Source: a virus
IMG/VR virus record: IMGVR_UViG_3300044624_001480
Coordinates: 1 to 25,150 of that record
DNA length: 25,150 bases
Direction: 5' to 3' (one strand)
Shown here piece by piece: positions 8,222-16,980 of the stretch. The stretch's first letter is position 1; every line of letters starts with the position of its first letter. The notes under the pieces are model-generated. The model had not been told where the DNA came from, did no database searches, and worked only from the letters and a program-made list of their open reading frames with translations. Made by a program: the position numbers and the translations under genes.

Positions 8222-11200
8222 ATGTCCGGAGCTAAACTTTTTGATTTTAACTCTTCTTTTTCTGTAACTAGAACAAATCCGAGACTGACTGGGAATTTTA
8301 AAATAACCCTGGATTCAGCTGGAAATATTGCATTCAATTCAATGAATGCTAACGGTATATTAAGTAATGACAGATATAAGAAATTTAATATAACAGGGCA
8401 AAATACCTTTGCCCAGGACATATACCAGTATTTTAACGAGGGAAATCTTTCTAACGAAATAGTTTTTCAAATCGGTAGATTTACGAACGGGCAAGCTCAG
8501 GCAGCTACGAAATTTGATGAACAGTATGATTTCTTTTATGCGAGCGGGGCTTCTGCTTTACCAGATAAAAATTACTCCGAGAGTTTTAGCTACTTTGCCC
8601 CTCTCTGGATAAAAAACGAAATACCAGATTACTTTGTAATATTAAAGGTTCCTGGACCTATGAACTACCCATATTCAACCAATCAGACTTCTATATCTCC
8701 TGGAGTTAAATATAAGGTAGTCCAAAACTATACAAGCAGTACTGATTTTACTATATCATATGGAGTAGATCAATCAGGTAATCCTGTAGAATATGCGGAT
8801 GGTGATATCTTTACTGGGACAAATCAGGCAACATCATATAGCATTCTTGGAGGCACTGGATCGGTTGTTATTTTTAGTGAACTAGCTAATCTAAATTTTG
8901 TTAATGACGTAGAGACAACATTTAAGGAAAAAATACTTCCTAATTGTTCGGTAGTTCAGACTTATGACTTATCTGAAAATAGCAGGATTGGAAAATACAT
9001 CAGAAAGATATTTAATGACCCTAATTTTTCCAATTCTCCTATAGAGATAAGTTGGGGACCTAATTCATATAGCTATTATAGGGGGATTTCCGTTGCTGAT
9101 GGAGTTTTTACTAAAAAGGGAGAGATACTTTCCCCATACCTTTCTAAGGATGATTCGGATTCTATGATAGACTTTGAATCCTATATTACTAATGGATTTT
9201 ACAGAAATAATATTATATGCCCAAATCTTTTAAATCTTGAGTTTGCCTTTAATGATTTAGATTCAGATGAGTATACCATTAATAGGTATATGGGATTTTA
9301 TGTTTCAAGAAACGATATAGCAAGCCTCAGATTAAACGGAGATTTCTTTTATGAGTATCGAGATCTTAGCGGAAATAATGATTTACCTAAGCCAACGAGA
9401 AATGCCTTCGGTTATTACTACGATACAACATCATACGGGGTAACCTCAGATAGTGGAATAAGACTATTTTATGAGAACGCATCTGGGTTTGTTCCTGGAT
9501 CCAATGACGTAAATTTATATGATCCGAGTAAGCTTTATTATCTAACCGATAAGAATTCTAATTTCTATAGTCTTAAAAGAGACGAGGGATACACTAGTCC
9601 TGGTGGAAATTCGCCGGATTATAGCTATGGTCCTTTTGATTATACGACTGGACAATTCTCAGCAACTGGATCAACGGGTGCAACTGCTGGATCATTAGTT
9701 ATTCAGAATAAGAAAACAGACCTATTAAATTTTACCGGAATTAGTGATAAAGTTGCAAGCATACCCGGATCTATTCCCACTGTCCCTGGCAGATCTTCTT
9801 TAGAGGTTGAATTTCTAAAATCTTATGATTTATCTGGACAGATAACATTTAAAATATACTGGCCTAATGGATACTATAAGGAAGGACCAAGAAGATATGA
9901 TATAGCTCAATCTACGGATCTTTCTTCGATTATACAATGGATAGATGGGTCATATTACAGTAGCGGAAATACACACTTTTTTAATGCAGTTGCTTCGGAA
10001 ACATCATCTATTGCATTATCTCTTTCCAATTTAGCAGATGCAATCAATTCTGCAACATGGGATGCTGGAACTAATCTATCGTCTGCTGTCATTAGACTTA
10101 AGGATTATGGAACATACGGTAATACATCATACAGCGTTAGTGTTTTTGATAATTACTCTTACTTCGAATCAAACTTCCAGAAAGAATGGAATAATACATC
10201 AGCATATTCTATAGATGGTATAGTTATCTACAATGGATACTATTATCAAGCAAACACGGCAGTTTCCGTTCCTTCTCCTGGCAATTTTAACGATTCCCCT
10301 GATGTATCCAACGATTGGGATAATTATATCACTTTTTCCAACTCGGGATATCTTAAGATTAACGGACAGGACGCATCAACTATAAATGGTCTGGTTTATT
10401 TTGAAGGCGGAACTAGTTTACCTAATAATAGAATTCTATTCCCTTCAACTTATGAAGGGTTTGTTAGTGAGGGTGATTTTGTTTTAACTAAGACCGGTAA
10501 AACTAAAATCTCCAGCATTAGCAAATATGTCGATGATCCAATAATAGACGCTGACACCAAAAAGATTACTGGGTTTAATAATTATTCATACCTTAGAGTT
10601 GCTGTTCTGGAGGATGAAGATTCTATAGTAGATCTTGGGTCCGATAAGTCTTTTAACGTTTATAAATCCTCTATTTTATATTTGGGAGTGTTTAGTTTTT
10701 TTGATACTAAGGAATTTGATTTTGATTTTCTTAGTTCAAATTATGGATACACTCCAACATCCGAGACCTATAAATACTTCCAAATCCAACCGGGAGCATC
10801 GGGGTCAATACTACCTAATATACCCTATATAATAAAGCAGGGGCAAATATCATACGCTAATTCCCTTTATTCGCAAGGGAGTATTTTCTATGGCGCTACT
10901 GGATATGGATTCTTTGATAATGCAAATCCTAACCAAAATGACCCGGTTGTTGTGTTCCCCGCGGAATATTCAAAGATAGCATATAGTTCTATCCCAACTA
11001 CATATTCTACAATCGACTATAACGACGATTTAAACGCATTTAATGGATTTATTGGAATACAAGGGATAGATACTAATCCACTTCCAAGTACGGCAACTAA
11101 GATACAGGTATTCAATAAGGGAAAATTAAATACCGAATATGAATATCTTAATGAAAACTATACGCCCACTAGGGCAAATTTATCTAGAATAGTTCCTTTT

Positions 11201-13708
11201 ATTAACAAATGGGGATACTCATCAGGAACAGATGCCAGAGGGAATCTATATAGACTTAATTCGAGTCCAGCATTTACTCCAACTAATTTTTCACCAAGTT
11301 TGGATAGGGATTCTGCAGATCCAAGATACGTAACTCATGAGTGGTTTTTACTGGAATCCCCACCTAGACAATTCCCTGTCGATAATATGCAGGATCAGAA
11401 TAGCTATCTTCCGCAGAAAATAGATTTGAATAAAGCGAGGAGCGCAGACCCGAATGATTATCTTTATCTTTCGTCATTTTTTACGGTTGAACCTTCCGAC
11501 TATGCCTCCAATTTTAGGGACCTTACCTCTTATACAAAAGAGCTATTTACTCCATTCGTTTATAATGAATCTTCAGGGTTTTATGAAACCCTATTTAGAG
11601 GAATTAAAGTTGTTCTTAAGAAGAGATCTTCTTTAACTAACACCGAAGCAAATTCTCTTGATAAATACATTCCTTCCTATAGAGGATATGAAAAATATAA
11701 GTTTGCAGCTGTAATTAGGGTGGTAGAGGAAGACGATACACTAATACAGGAACCAGTTTCATATGAGATAATAGAAAACACACAGCAACAATTCATTTTA
11801 TTTGTGTGTTATGTTTTGATGGATGATTATAGATCATTCACATTGGGTCACACTGGTTCAACCGGAGGAAATCCTATTTTAGACTATACCCTACTTTATT
11901 CTCTTAGCAACAAGGAAAAATTAAATTATCCGATAGCTAATGGTGATAGTTATTATTCAATAGATGATATTAAACTAAGCTGTGGATTAGATTTATCTCT
12001 AGCATCCGGTAGTATAGTAAATCAGACATTATATCCAGGAATAATATATTCCATAGAGAATCCGCTTTATGATACAGATCTAAGAGAGGAGATTGGTGTT
12101 TATTATCAAGAAAATTCACCAGGTGCAACATCAGGTCCATCCCCCACAGGGAAAGGCAGTTTTTATGTAACCGACATTGCTACTACCTATCCTTGGCCTA
12201 CCGGTGTAGCCAAAAACTTTCTTGAATTCGGAAAGGTTGCTACAGGATCTGCTCCTTATACGTTTACCGTACCGTTCTCCACGTCTAATCCAGTAACCGT
12301 CCCAGTAGGACCATCATCGCTATATAAAGGGGAGCCGGTTTTCCAAGTAGAGGGGGGAGAAGGATATTATGACTTTATAATGAGAAGAACTTCAGCTTCC
12401 GATGTAGCAAAAAGAGTTAATAGTGGATCGCCTTACGTTTCATATAAAACCTACATTTGGGATTCTGAAACTTCAACTACAACCGTATCTGATAATTCAT
12501 TTGAACTGTACTTACAAAAACCTACGAGAGTAATAAAAGGCAGGGGATCAAGAGCGGTTAAATTTTTTGGAGGTCCTATGACAATAGGAGATTACAATCC
12601 AACGTCATATATTATAGAGAAAAACCAGAATTTGCCTTCTACTCTTTTAAGGTATTCCGGAGGCTATTCGCCTCTATTTAGAAAGATAATTCACTTTGAT
12701 AAGGATAAAACCGATACTTTATATGGGGATTCTACGATAGATCTTTCTTTTAGAAACTGTAACTTTGCTCCAAATAAACAATACTTTGGAATCTCTAGAA
12801 ATCTTTCTTTTACTAAGGTTTCTCTAAATAATAATATATTAAATCCGACAGAGAAACTTCCCGAAGGAGCAGTTTATCCTCTGGTTGGACAAACCCCAAT
12901 ATCTACTAAGAACTTTAATGTATTCTCGTCATCATGGGATCCTGGATATTATCAGAGGTTCCTAAATTCAACTAATTTCACTTCAGTTGCGGGAACTAGA
13001 TCGATGAAAGAATATAAGACTTTTCTTGGGTCCAAAATAATGAAGACCCCGGATATCATATCTTTAGGAAACTATATAACTCTCCAAATATCTAGGGATT
13101 CCGGTAATGTTAATTCAAATGCAATTAACCAGAACATATCGAGTTATATAAAATCAATCCAGTCCATAACTCCAACAAATTCAACTCAGGGAATAGGTTC
13201 AGTTGGTCCTTATCTTTCTGGGGTTGATTATGATAAGATAGATCCAGGGATATTTAAAGACGCAGAGATAATTTGGCAATATTTCCCTTTATCTAAACAA
13301 ATAAAGGGAACAATAAGATTAGATAGAATGTTAAGGAGATATCTTCTTAATTCTGGGATAAAGCAAGTTTTTATTGATAATATGATATCCGAATTTGGTG
13401 TTGGAGATCCAGATTCAATAAATGACGATGTTAATAATTATATAGATATTAACGTACTTCCTCTATATCAAGGAAATTCATTCGATCTATTTGTTAGTAA
13501 AAGCTCATCAAACGATGACGGATTTTATACGAACGATCTTATACTGAGGGGTGATATAGTTTCTTCCGATAAATTTAAACTCGGATATTACCCAGAGCCA
13601 AATTATAAACTAACTAAACAGACTAGTCTAATTTATAACTTTGAGTACAACTTAGAAGGAAACTATAACTATTCTATGCTGTTTAATCTAGGAATAAATA
13701 AAATATAA
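8222..13708 (+). CDS. Giant virion protein (1828 aa), probable baseplate/tail component
   Basis: This is the largest gene here, at 5.5 kb. I recognise no named domain. Composition is uniform: rich in Tyr, Ser, Asn, Asp, Gly and Phe, poor in Cys, with no transmembrane segment and no long coiled coil. That argues against a tape-measure protein and for an extended chain of beta domains. The N-terminus (MSGAKLFDFNSSFSV, then FAPLWIKNEIPDYFVILKVPG at about 125-145) looks globular. Near the C-terminus, around residues 1700-1710, there is a helical basic patch, LDRMLRRYLLNSGIKQVF, followed by a beta tail ending LFNLGINKI. Gly/Thr-rich loops punctuate it (GSTGATAGS near 483-491, SPGATSGPSPTGKG, HTGSTGGNP). 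The start at 8222 is chosen because the nearby ATG at 8215 is out of frame and closes after six codons. The next gene starts 3 nt after its stop, so it is probably translated coupled to the collagen-like fibres. Confidence 0.66.
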   Translation: MSGAKLFDFNSSFSVTRTNPRLTGNFKITLDSAGNIAFNSMNANGILSNDRYKKFNITGQNTFAQDIYQYFNEGNLSNEIVFQIGRFTNGQAQAATKFDEQYDFFYASGASALPDKNYSESFSYFAPLWIKNEIPDYFVILKVPGPMNYPYSTNQTSISPGVKYKVVQNYTSSTDFTISYGVDQSGNPVEYADGDIFTGTNQATSYSILGGTGSVVIFSELANLNFVNDVETTFKEKILPNCSVVQTYDLSENSRIGKYIRKIFNDPNFSNSPIEISWGPNSYSYYRGISVADGVFTKKGEILSPYLSKDDSDSMIDFESYITNGFYRNNIICPNLLNLEFAFNDLDSDEYTINRYMGFYVSRNDIASLRLNGDFFYEYRDLSGNNDLPKPTRNAFGYYYDTTSYGVTSDSGIRLFYENASGFVPGSNDVNLYDPSKLYYLTDKNSNFYSLKRDEGYTSPGGNSPDYSYGPFDYTTGQFSATGSTGATAGSLVIQNKKTDLLNFTGISDKVASIPGSIPTVPGRSSLEVEFLKSYDLSGQITFKIYWPNGYYKEGPRRYDIAQSTDLSSIIQWIDGSYYSSGNTHFFNAVASETSSIALSLSNLADAINSATWDAGTNLSSAVIRLKDYGTYGNTSYSVSVFDNYSYFESNFQKEWNNTSAYSIDGIVIYNGYYYQANTAVSVPSPGNFNDSPDVSNDWDNYITFSNSGYLKINGQDASTINGLVYFEGGTSLPNNRILFPSTYEGFVSEGDFVLTKTGKTKISSISKYVDDPIIDADTKKITGFNNYSYLRVAVLEDEDSIVDLGSDKSFNVYKSSILYLGVFSFFDTKEFDFDFLSSNYGYTPTSETYKYFQIQPGASGSILPNIPYIIKQGQISYANSLYSQGSIFYGATGYGFFDNANPNQNDPVVVFPAEYSKIAYSSIPTTYSTIDYNDDLNAFNGFIGIQGIDTNPLPSTATKIQVFNKGKLNTEYEYLNENYTPTRANLSRIVPFINKWGYSSGTDARGNLYRLNSSPAFTPTNFSPSLDRDSADPRYVTHEWFLLESPPRQFPVDNMQDQNSYLPQKIDLNKARSADPNDYLYLSSFFTVEPSDYASNFRDLTSYTKELFTPFVYNESSGFYETLFRGIKVVLKKRSSLTNTEANSLDKYIPSYRGYEKYKFAAVIRVVEEDDTLIQEPVSYEIIENTQQQFILFVCYVLMDDYRSFTLGHTGSTGGNPILDYTLLYSLSNKEKLNYPIANGDSYYSIDDIKLSCGLDLSLASGSIVNQTLYPGIIYSIENPLYDTDLREEIGVYYQENSPGATSGPSPTGKGSFYVTDIATTYPWPTGVAKNFLEFGKVATGSAPYTFTVPFSTSNPVTVPVGPSSLYKGEPVFQVEGGEGYYDFIMRRTSASDVAKRVNSGSPYVSYKTYIWDSETSTTTVSDNSFELYLQKPTRVIKGRGSRAVKFFGGPMTIGDYNPTSYIIEKNQNLPSTLLRYSGGYSPLFRKIIHFDKDKTDTLYGDSTIDLSFRNCNFAPNKQYFGISRNLSFTKVSLNNNILNPTEKLPEGAVYPLVGQTPISTKNFNVFSSSWDPGYYQRFLNSTNFTSVAGTRSMKEYKTFLGSKIMKTPDIISLGNYITLQISRDSGNVNSNAINQNISSYIKSIQSITPTNSTQGIGSVGPYLSGVDYDKIDPGIFKDAEIIWQYFPLSKQIKGTIRLDRMLRRYLLNSGIKQVFIDNMISEFGVGDPDSINDDVNNYIDINVLPLYQGNSFDLFVSKSSSNDDGFYTNDLILRGDIVSSDKFKLGYYPEPNYKLTKQTSLIYNFEYNLEGNYNYSMLFNLGINKI

Positions 13709-13711
13709 GGA

Positions 13712-15283
13712 ATGCCAATAACTAATATCCAGTACATAAACAGCGGAGACGATGAATCGGAATTTATAGATAAGGTAAATCATAATTTCGATGAAATTAT
13801 AGAAGCCCACGGAGGATCACAGGGTATCGTAGGTCCGACAGGTTCTATAGGAGCATTTGGCGATTCTGGTATAGGTGGACCTACGGGTGTATCTGGTCCT
13901 AGAGGCACCAGATGGTTTGCTCAATCAACACAACCTTCGGGGAGTGGTAACACTGTAATTGAAGGTGATTTTTGGGTAGAGACCTCATCGGGTGACATCT
14001 ATGAGTTTACTGAAAGTGGGTGGACAGATACTGGATATTCAATATCCTCGGGATCTTCCATTTTTACCACCGTACAATCATCCCAAATTGCTGGTGGCAC
14101 GGGTAACTCTGTTTTATTAAATCAGGTCCTTCCTGAAAATTATGTCTTTATTCTGGCAGACGTAATACCAAGCTCGGGTGTTTTAAATGAAGGTCTTTCT
14201 AAATTTGTCATATCATCAGATACTACTGTAAATGATTCTCCACTCCTTGAATTTTCTAGAACTGATTTAGAAAATGGTACGATATCGGATTACTCCTTAC
14301 ATCCAACTTTTGAGTGGCTAAATTTTTCATCCACTAATAGAGGAATGCTATTACAGATCCCCGGAGGAGCTTTTTATATTGGAGCTTCGGGTGGATTCCA
14401 ATCTATAGCTAATGCTCTAACAATAACATCTTCTACTAGCAGATTTGAGGTTAACTATGGTACAACTTCGGGATCTGGAATATATTCAACCGGTGGAATC
14501 AATATAAATTCACCTGCTGGTACTTTCGAATTTATTAGTCCATATTTTAATGTAACTGGACCTTCTGGCTCAATGAACGGACCGGTTATTTCATCTATGC
14601 CCTCATCTCCTTCTTCGAGTCTTCCTTATTCGGTATATCTTTACTCCGGAGGTTTATCGGCAACTGGGGATTCTTTAGTTACTAGTAGATTGGGCGATAC
14701 TTTTGATAAGCTATCACATAACGTATATCATATTTCTTTAGAAAATTCACAAGGGAAGGAATTTTATATAGATACCAAGGGAAAAATTCTGACGAGGAAG
14801 ATATATTCTCCCATAACATATGGCAGTGTGTATTCTTCAGCTACTGGGACAGTTGGATCTAATCTGGTTAACTGGTATACTATTACTCCCCCGTTTTCAT
14901 TAACTGGAATAAGATTGACAAGTGGAAACACCATGGTTCTTACACCTTATTCCATACCAACAAGTAGCTATATTGGAATAGGGATTTCTAATATAGTTTC
15001 GAATGGGCTGGGTACTACTGGAGGAATACAAAACAACGAGTCTATAGATGTTAGTGTTTATTTTTCCCCAAATTCAACTCAGACGAATTATTCCGATGGA
15101 ATAAAATACATCGGAAAAAACACATCAGCTATAGCGAGTACCACTAATGTGGTTACCCTTCCTTTTAATGCTAGATCTATAGATTTTACTATATCTAGAG
15201 GTGTTACTGGATCTTCCACAACTAGCGTATATTATAGGGCTTATGGTCCTACCGGAGGAAGTGGAGGATCTTTTGTTCTTTGA
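13712..15283 (+). CDS. Collagen-like fibre protein, paralogue 1
   Basis: Encodes 523 aa. Architecture in order: an anchor-like motif SGDDESEFIDKVNHNFDEII (11-30), then ten uninterrupted Gly-X-Y triplets (residues 38-67, including GPT, GDS, GPR). The collagen run ends at Trp68. A small conserved module follows, STQPSG...GDFWVET...YEFTESGWTDTGY (about 72-109), and then a long Ser/Thr/Gly beta-rich region. Within the latter, GININSPAGTFEF is typical of beta-helical fibre shafts. The C-terminus ends RAYGPTGGSGGSFVL. Anchor, collagen run, Trp, QP, D-x-W and a final GW-type element are shared with the next two genes, so these are three tandem paralogues. Collagen-like segments in phage proteins trimerise fibres; receptor-binding or short tail-fibre function is the natural inference. 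The start lies 3 nt past the upstream stop (TAAGGAATG). Confidence 0.82.
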   Translation: MPITNIQYINSGDDESEFIDKVNHNFDEIIEAHGGSQGIVGPTGSIGAFGDSGIGGPTGVSGPRGTRWFAQSTQPSGSGNTVIEGDFWVETSSGDIYEFTESGWTDTGYSISSGSSIFTTVQSSQIAGGTGNSVLLNQVLPENYVFILADVIPSSGVLNEGLSKFVISSDTTVNDSPLLEFSRTDLENGTISDYSLHPTFEWLNFSSTNRGMLLQIPGGAFYIGASGGFQSIANALTITSSTSRFEVNYGTTSGSGIYSTGGININSPAGTFEFISPYFNVTGPSGSMNGPVISSMPSSPSSSLPYSVYLYSGGLSATGDSLVTSRLGDTFDKLSHNVYHISLENSQGKEFYIDTKGKILTRKIYSPITYGSVYSSATGTVGSNLVNWYTITPPFSLTGIRLTSGNTMVLTPYSIPTSSYIGIGISNIVSNGLGTTGGIQNNESIDVSVYFSPNSTQTNYSDGIKYIGKNTSAIASTTNVVTLPFNARSIDFTISRGVTGSSTTSVYYRAYGPTGGSGGSFVL

Positions 15284-15310
15284 TATATAATGTAGTAAAA
15301 AAAATAAGAA

Positions 15311-16978
15311 ATGTCTGAGCTAAAACTTCTAAGGATAGAGGACGGGGATTCTCAAAAAAATATCTCTGATAAGGTGAATTACAATTTCCAGGAAATTGTA
15401 GCTTATGGCGGAGGTCCATATGGGAGGATAGGCTCTGAAGGACCTCAGGGATTTAAGGGATCAGTGGGTCCTACTGGATCATATGGTGATCCCGGATTAA
15501 GAGGATCTATATGGACAATTGGTCCATGTCAACCTAGTTCAGGAATTAATGGAGATTACTGGATGGACACTGATGATAGCAATGCGGTTTATGTCTTTTC
15601 TAGCGGTGGGTGGTCTTTATATGGTGTATATGCTTCATCGAATGATCTATTTGATGTCATAGGGCCAATAAGTACTTCGTCAGGTTTATCCACAAAATAT
15701 GGATATTTCCTATCTTCGGGTTCTCCTATATCATACACTATGGTTCTAAGTGATGCCACTATATCCAGTGGATCTTCAACTTCACCTAATCCTGTACCAA
15801 ATCCACAATATTCTAAAATGGTATTGTCTATTTATGGCAATGATTCTAGTAAGAATATTATGGAGTTTAACAAGGGATTGTACCAATCATCAGTTTCATA
15901 TAGTTCTAGTACTCCAAAATTTTACTGGCTACAGGGTGCTACTGCGGAAAGAGGATCATACGGGTTAGGATTTAAAAACGGGGGAAAAACTGGATTCAGA
16001 ACTACTGCAGATACCCTAATACAATCTACATCAGGAGCGGTGGAGTTCAGCTCTACCGGTATAAACATAAATTCATCTTCTACTAACGATCAGCTTGTAT
16101 TTAACCTATCTAACGGGATAACATTTAATACCGGTACTGGAACAGCGTATTTTTCCGCTAGTAATTTTTCTTATGATGGAAGTAAATTTACCCTTCCCCT
16201 TCAACTTAGATTACAAACAAATTCTAATTTACCGTCCCTTACCATACAATGTGATAAGTTTTATGACAGTGGTATTAGATATTATTACGCAGGTCCCAGC
16301 ACATCTCTTGCAACCTTAATGAGTGTGAGACAAACTCAGAGTATTATAAACTTATTTTGGGTCTACGGGAATGGATTAACGTATCTTTACAGGAGGGTAA
16401 ACTCAATTCAAAACACACAATCGTTGGTCTCTACGGTTAATTCCACCGTTAGCGGAGTTACTATAGACTGGATAACTCTAATACCTACTGTTGCCACTTC
16501 GGTCGGGACGGGTAATTACGTTTGGGTTAATAGAGGAACCGATATCTCTACTGCCAGATCAACCTCAACGGGTAATCAGAGAGGAGTTTGTCTATGGACT
16601 CCAGCAACAGGAGGAACCGCTGGAATATACAATAAAGGTTGGCTTAACCTATTAGAGAATGGGGAGGCTATAAATTTAAGAGTTCATGCTAACAACCCAT
16701 CTTCTACAGGGGAGCTTTTCCGATATGTTGGCTTAAACACATCGGAGAATCAGGCTCTTGCACCCAATAACACCGCAGCATCTAATTACTCTTATGCAGA
16801 TTTAACCGGAACTAGTTTTGTTGGCGCATCAACAATAGATTTTACAATAGTTAATATACAAGGGACGGGAGGAACATCGGGAGCAAGGAGATGGTTTAAG
16901 GTTTATTATTCAGCATGGGGAGGTGGATTAACAGGAGCCAAATGTGGAGTTTTATCAACATATAATGCTACAGCTTAG
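15311..16978 (+). CDS. Collagen-like fibre protein, paralogue 2
   Basis: Encodes 555 aa. The anchor-like motif is DGDSQKNISDKVNYNFQEIV (11-30). Eleven Gly-X-Y triplets run from residue 35 to 67 (GPY GRI GSE GPQ GFK, and on to GSI), followed by Trp68, PCQPSSGINGDYWMDT (71-86) and VYVFSSGGWSLYGVY. The rest is beta-rich, with GININSSSTNDQLVFNLSNG in the middle, as in the preceding paralogue. The C-terminal third (for example LRVHANNPSSTGELFRYVGLN) is different from both paralogues, as expected for a diversified receptor-contact domain. It has GATAE at residues 209-213. It is preceded by a 27-nt gap ending in an A-rich run (AAAAAAAATAAGAAATG). A trimeric tail or baseplate fibre is likely; the ligand cannot be told. 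Confidence 0.82.
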   Translation: MSELKLLRIEDGDSQKNISDKVNYNFQEIVAYGGGPYGRIGSEGPQGFKGSVGPTGSYGDPGLRGSIWTIGPCQPSSGINGDYWMDTDDSNAVYVFSSGGWSLYGVYASSNDLFDVIGPISTSSGLSTKYGYFLSSGSPISYTMVLSDATISSGSSTSPNPVPNPQYSKMVLSIYGNDSSKNIMEFNKGLYQSSVSYSSSTPKFYWLQGATAERGSYGLGFKNGGKTGFRTTADTLIQSTSGAVEFSSTGININSSSTNDQLVFNLSNGITFNTGTGTAYFSASNFSYDGSKFTLPLQLRLQTNSNLPSLTIQCDKFYDSGIRYYYAGPSTSLATLMSVRQTQSIINLFWVYGNGLTYLYRRVNSIQNTQSLVSTVNSTVSGVTIDWITLIPTVATSVGTGNYVWVNRGTDISTARSTSTGNQRGVCLWTPATGGTAGIYNKGWLNLLENGEAINLRVHANNPSSTGELFRYVGLNTSENQALAPNNTAASNYSYADLTGTSFVGASTIDFTIVNIQGTGGTSGARRWFKVYYSAWGGGLTGAKCGVLSTYNATA

Positions 16979-16980
16979 AT

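Noticed and set aside
8200-8421. Minus-strand ORF across the junction of the 1202- and 1828-aa genes
   Set aside because: Overlaps the start of the large gene on the opposite strand; no independent support.
10758-10767. TATAAATA octamer as a late promoter
   Set aside because: It lies deep inside the coding sequence of the 1828-aa protein and no gene starts downstream; the octamer is expected by chance in AT-rich DNA.
10635-10832. Plus-strand ORF in another frame inside the 1828-aa gene (similarly 11454-11636 and 15750-15968)
   Set aside because: Embedded in longer genes in a different frame, hydrophobic by frame shift only, with no leader or motif.
13825-13914. The Gly-X-Y coding stretches considered as DNA tandem repeats or a CRISPR-like array
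   Set aside because: The repetition is at the protein level (triplets with variable X and Y), not conserved at DNA level, and has no spacer structure.
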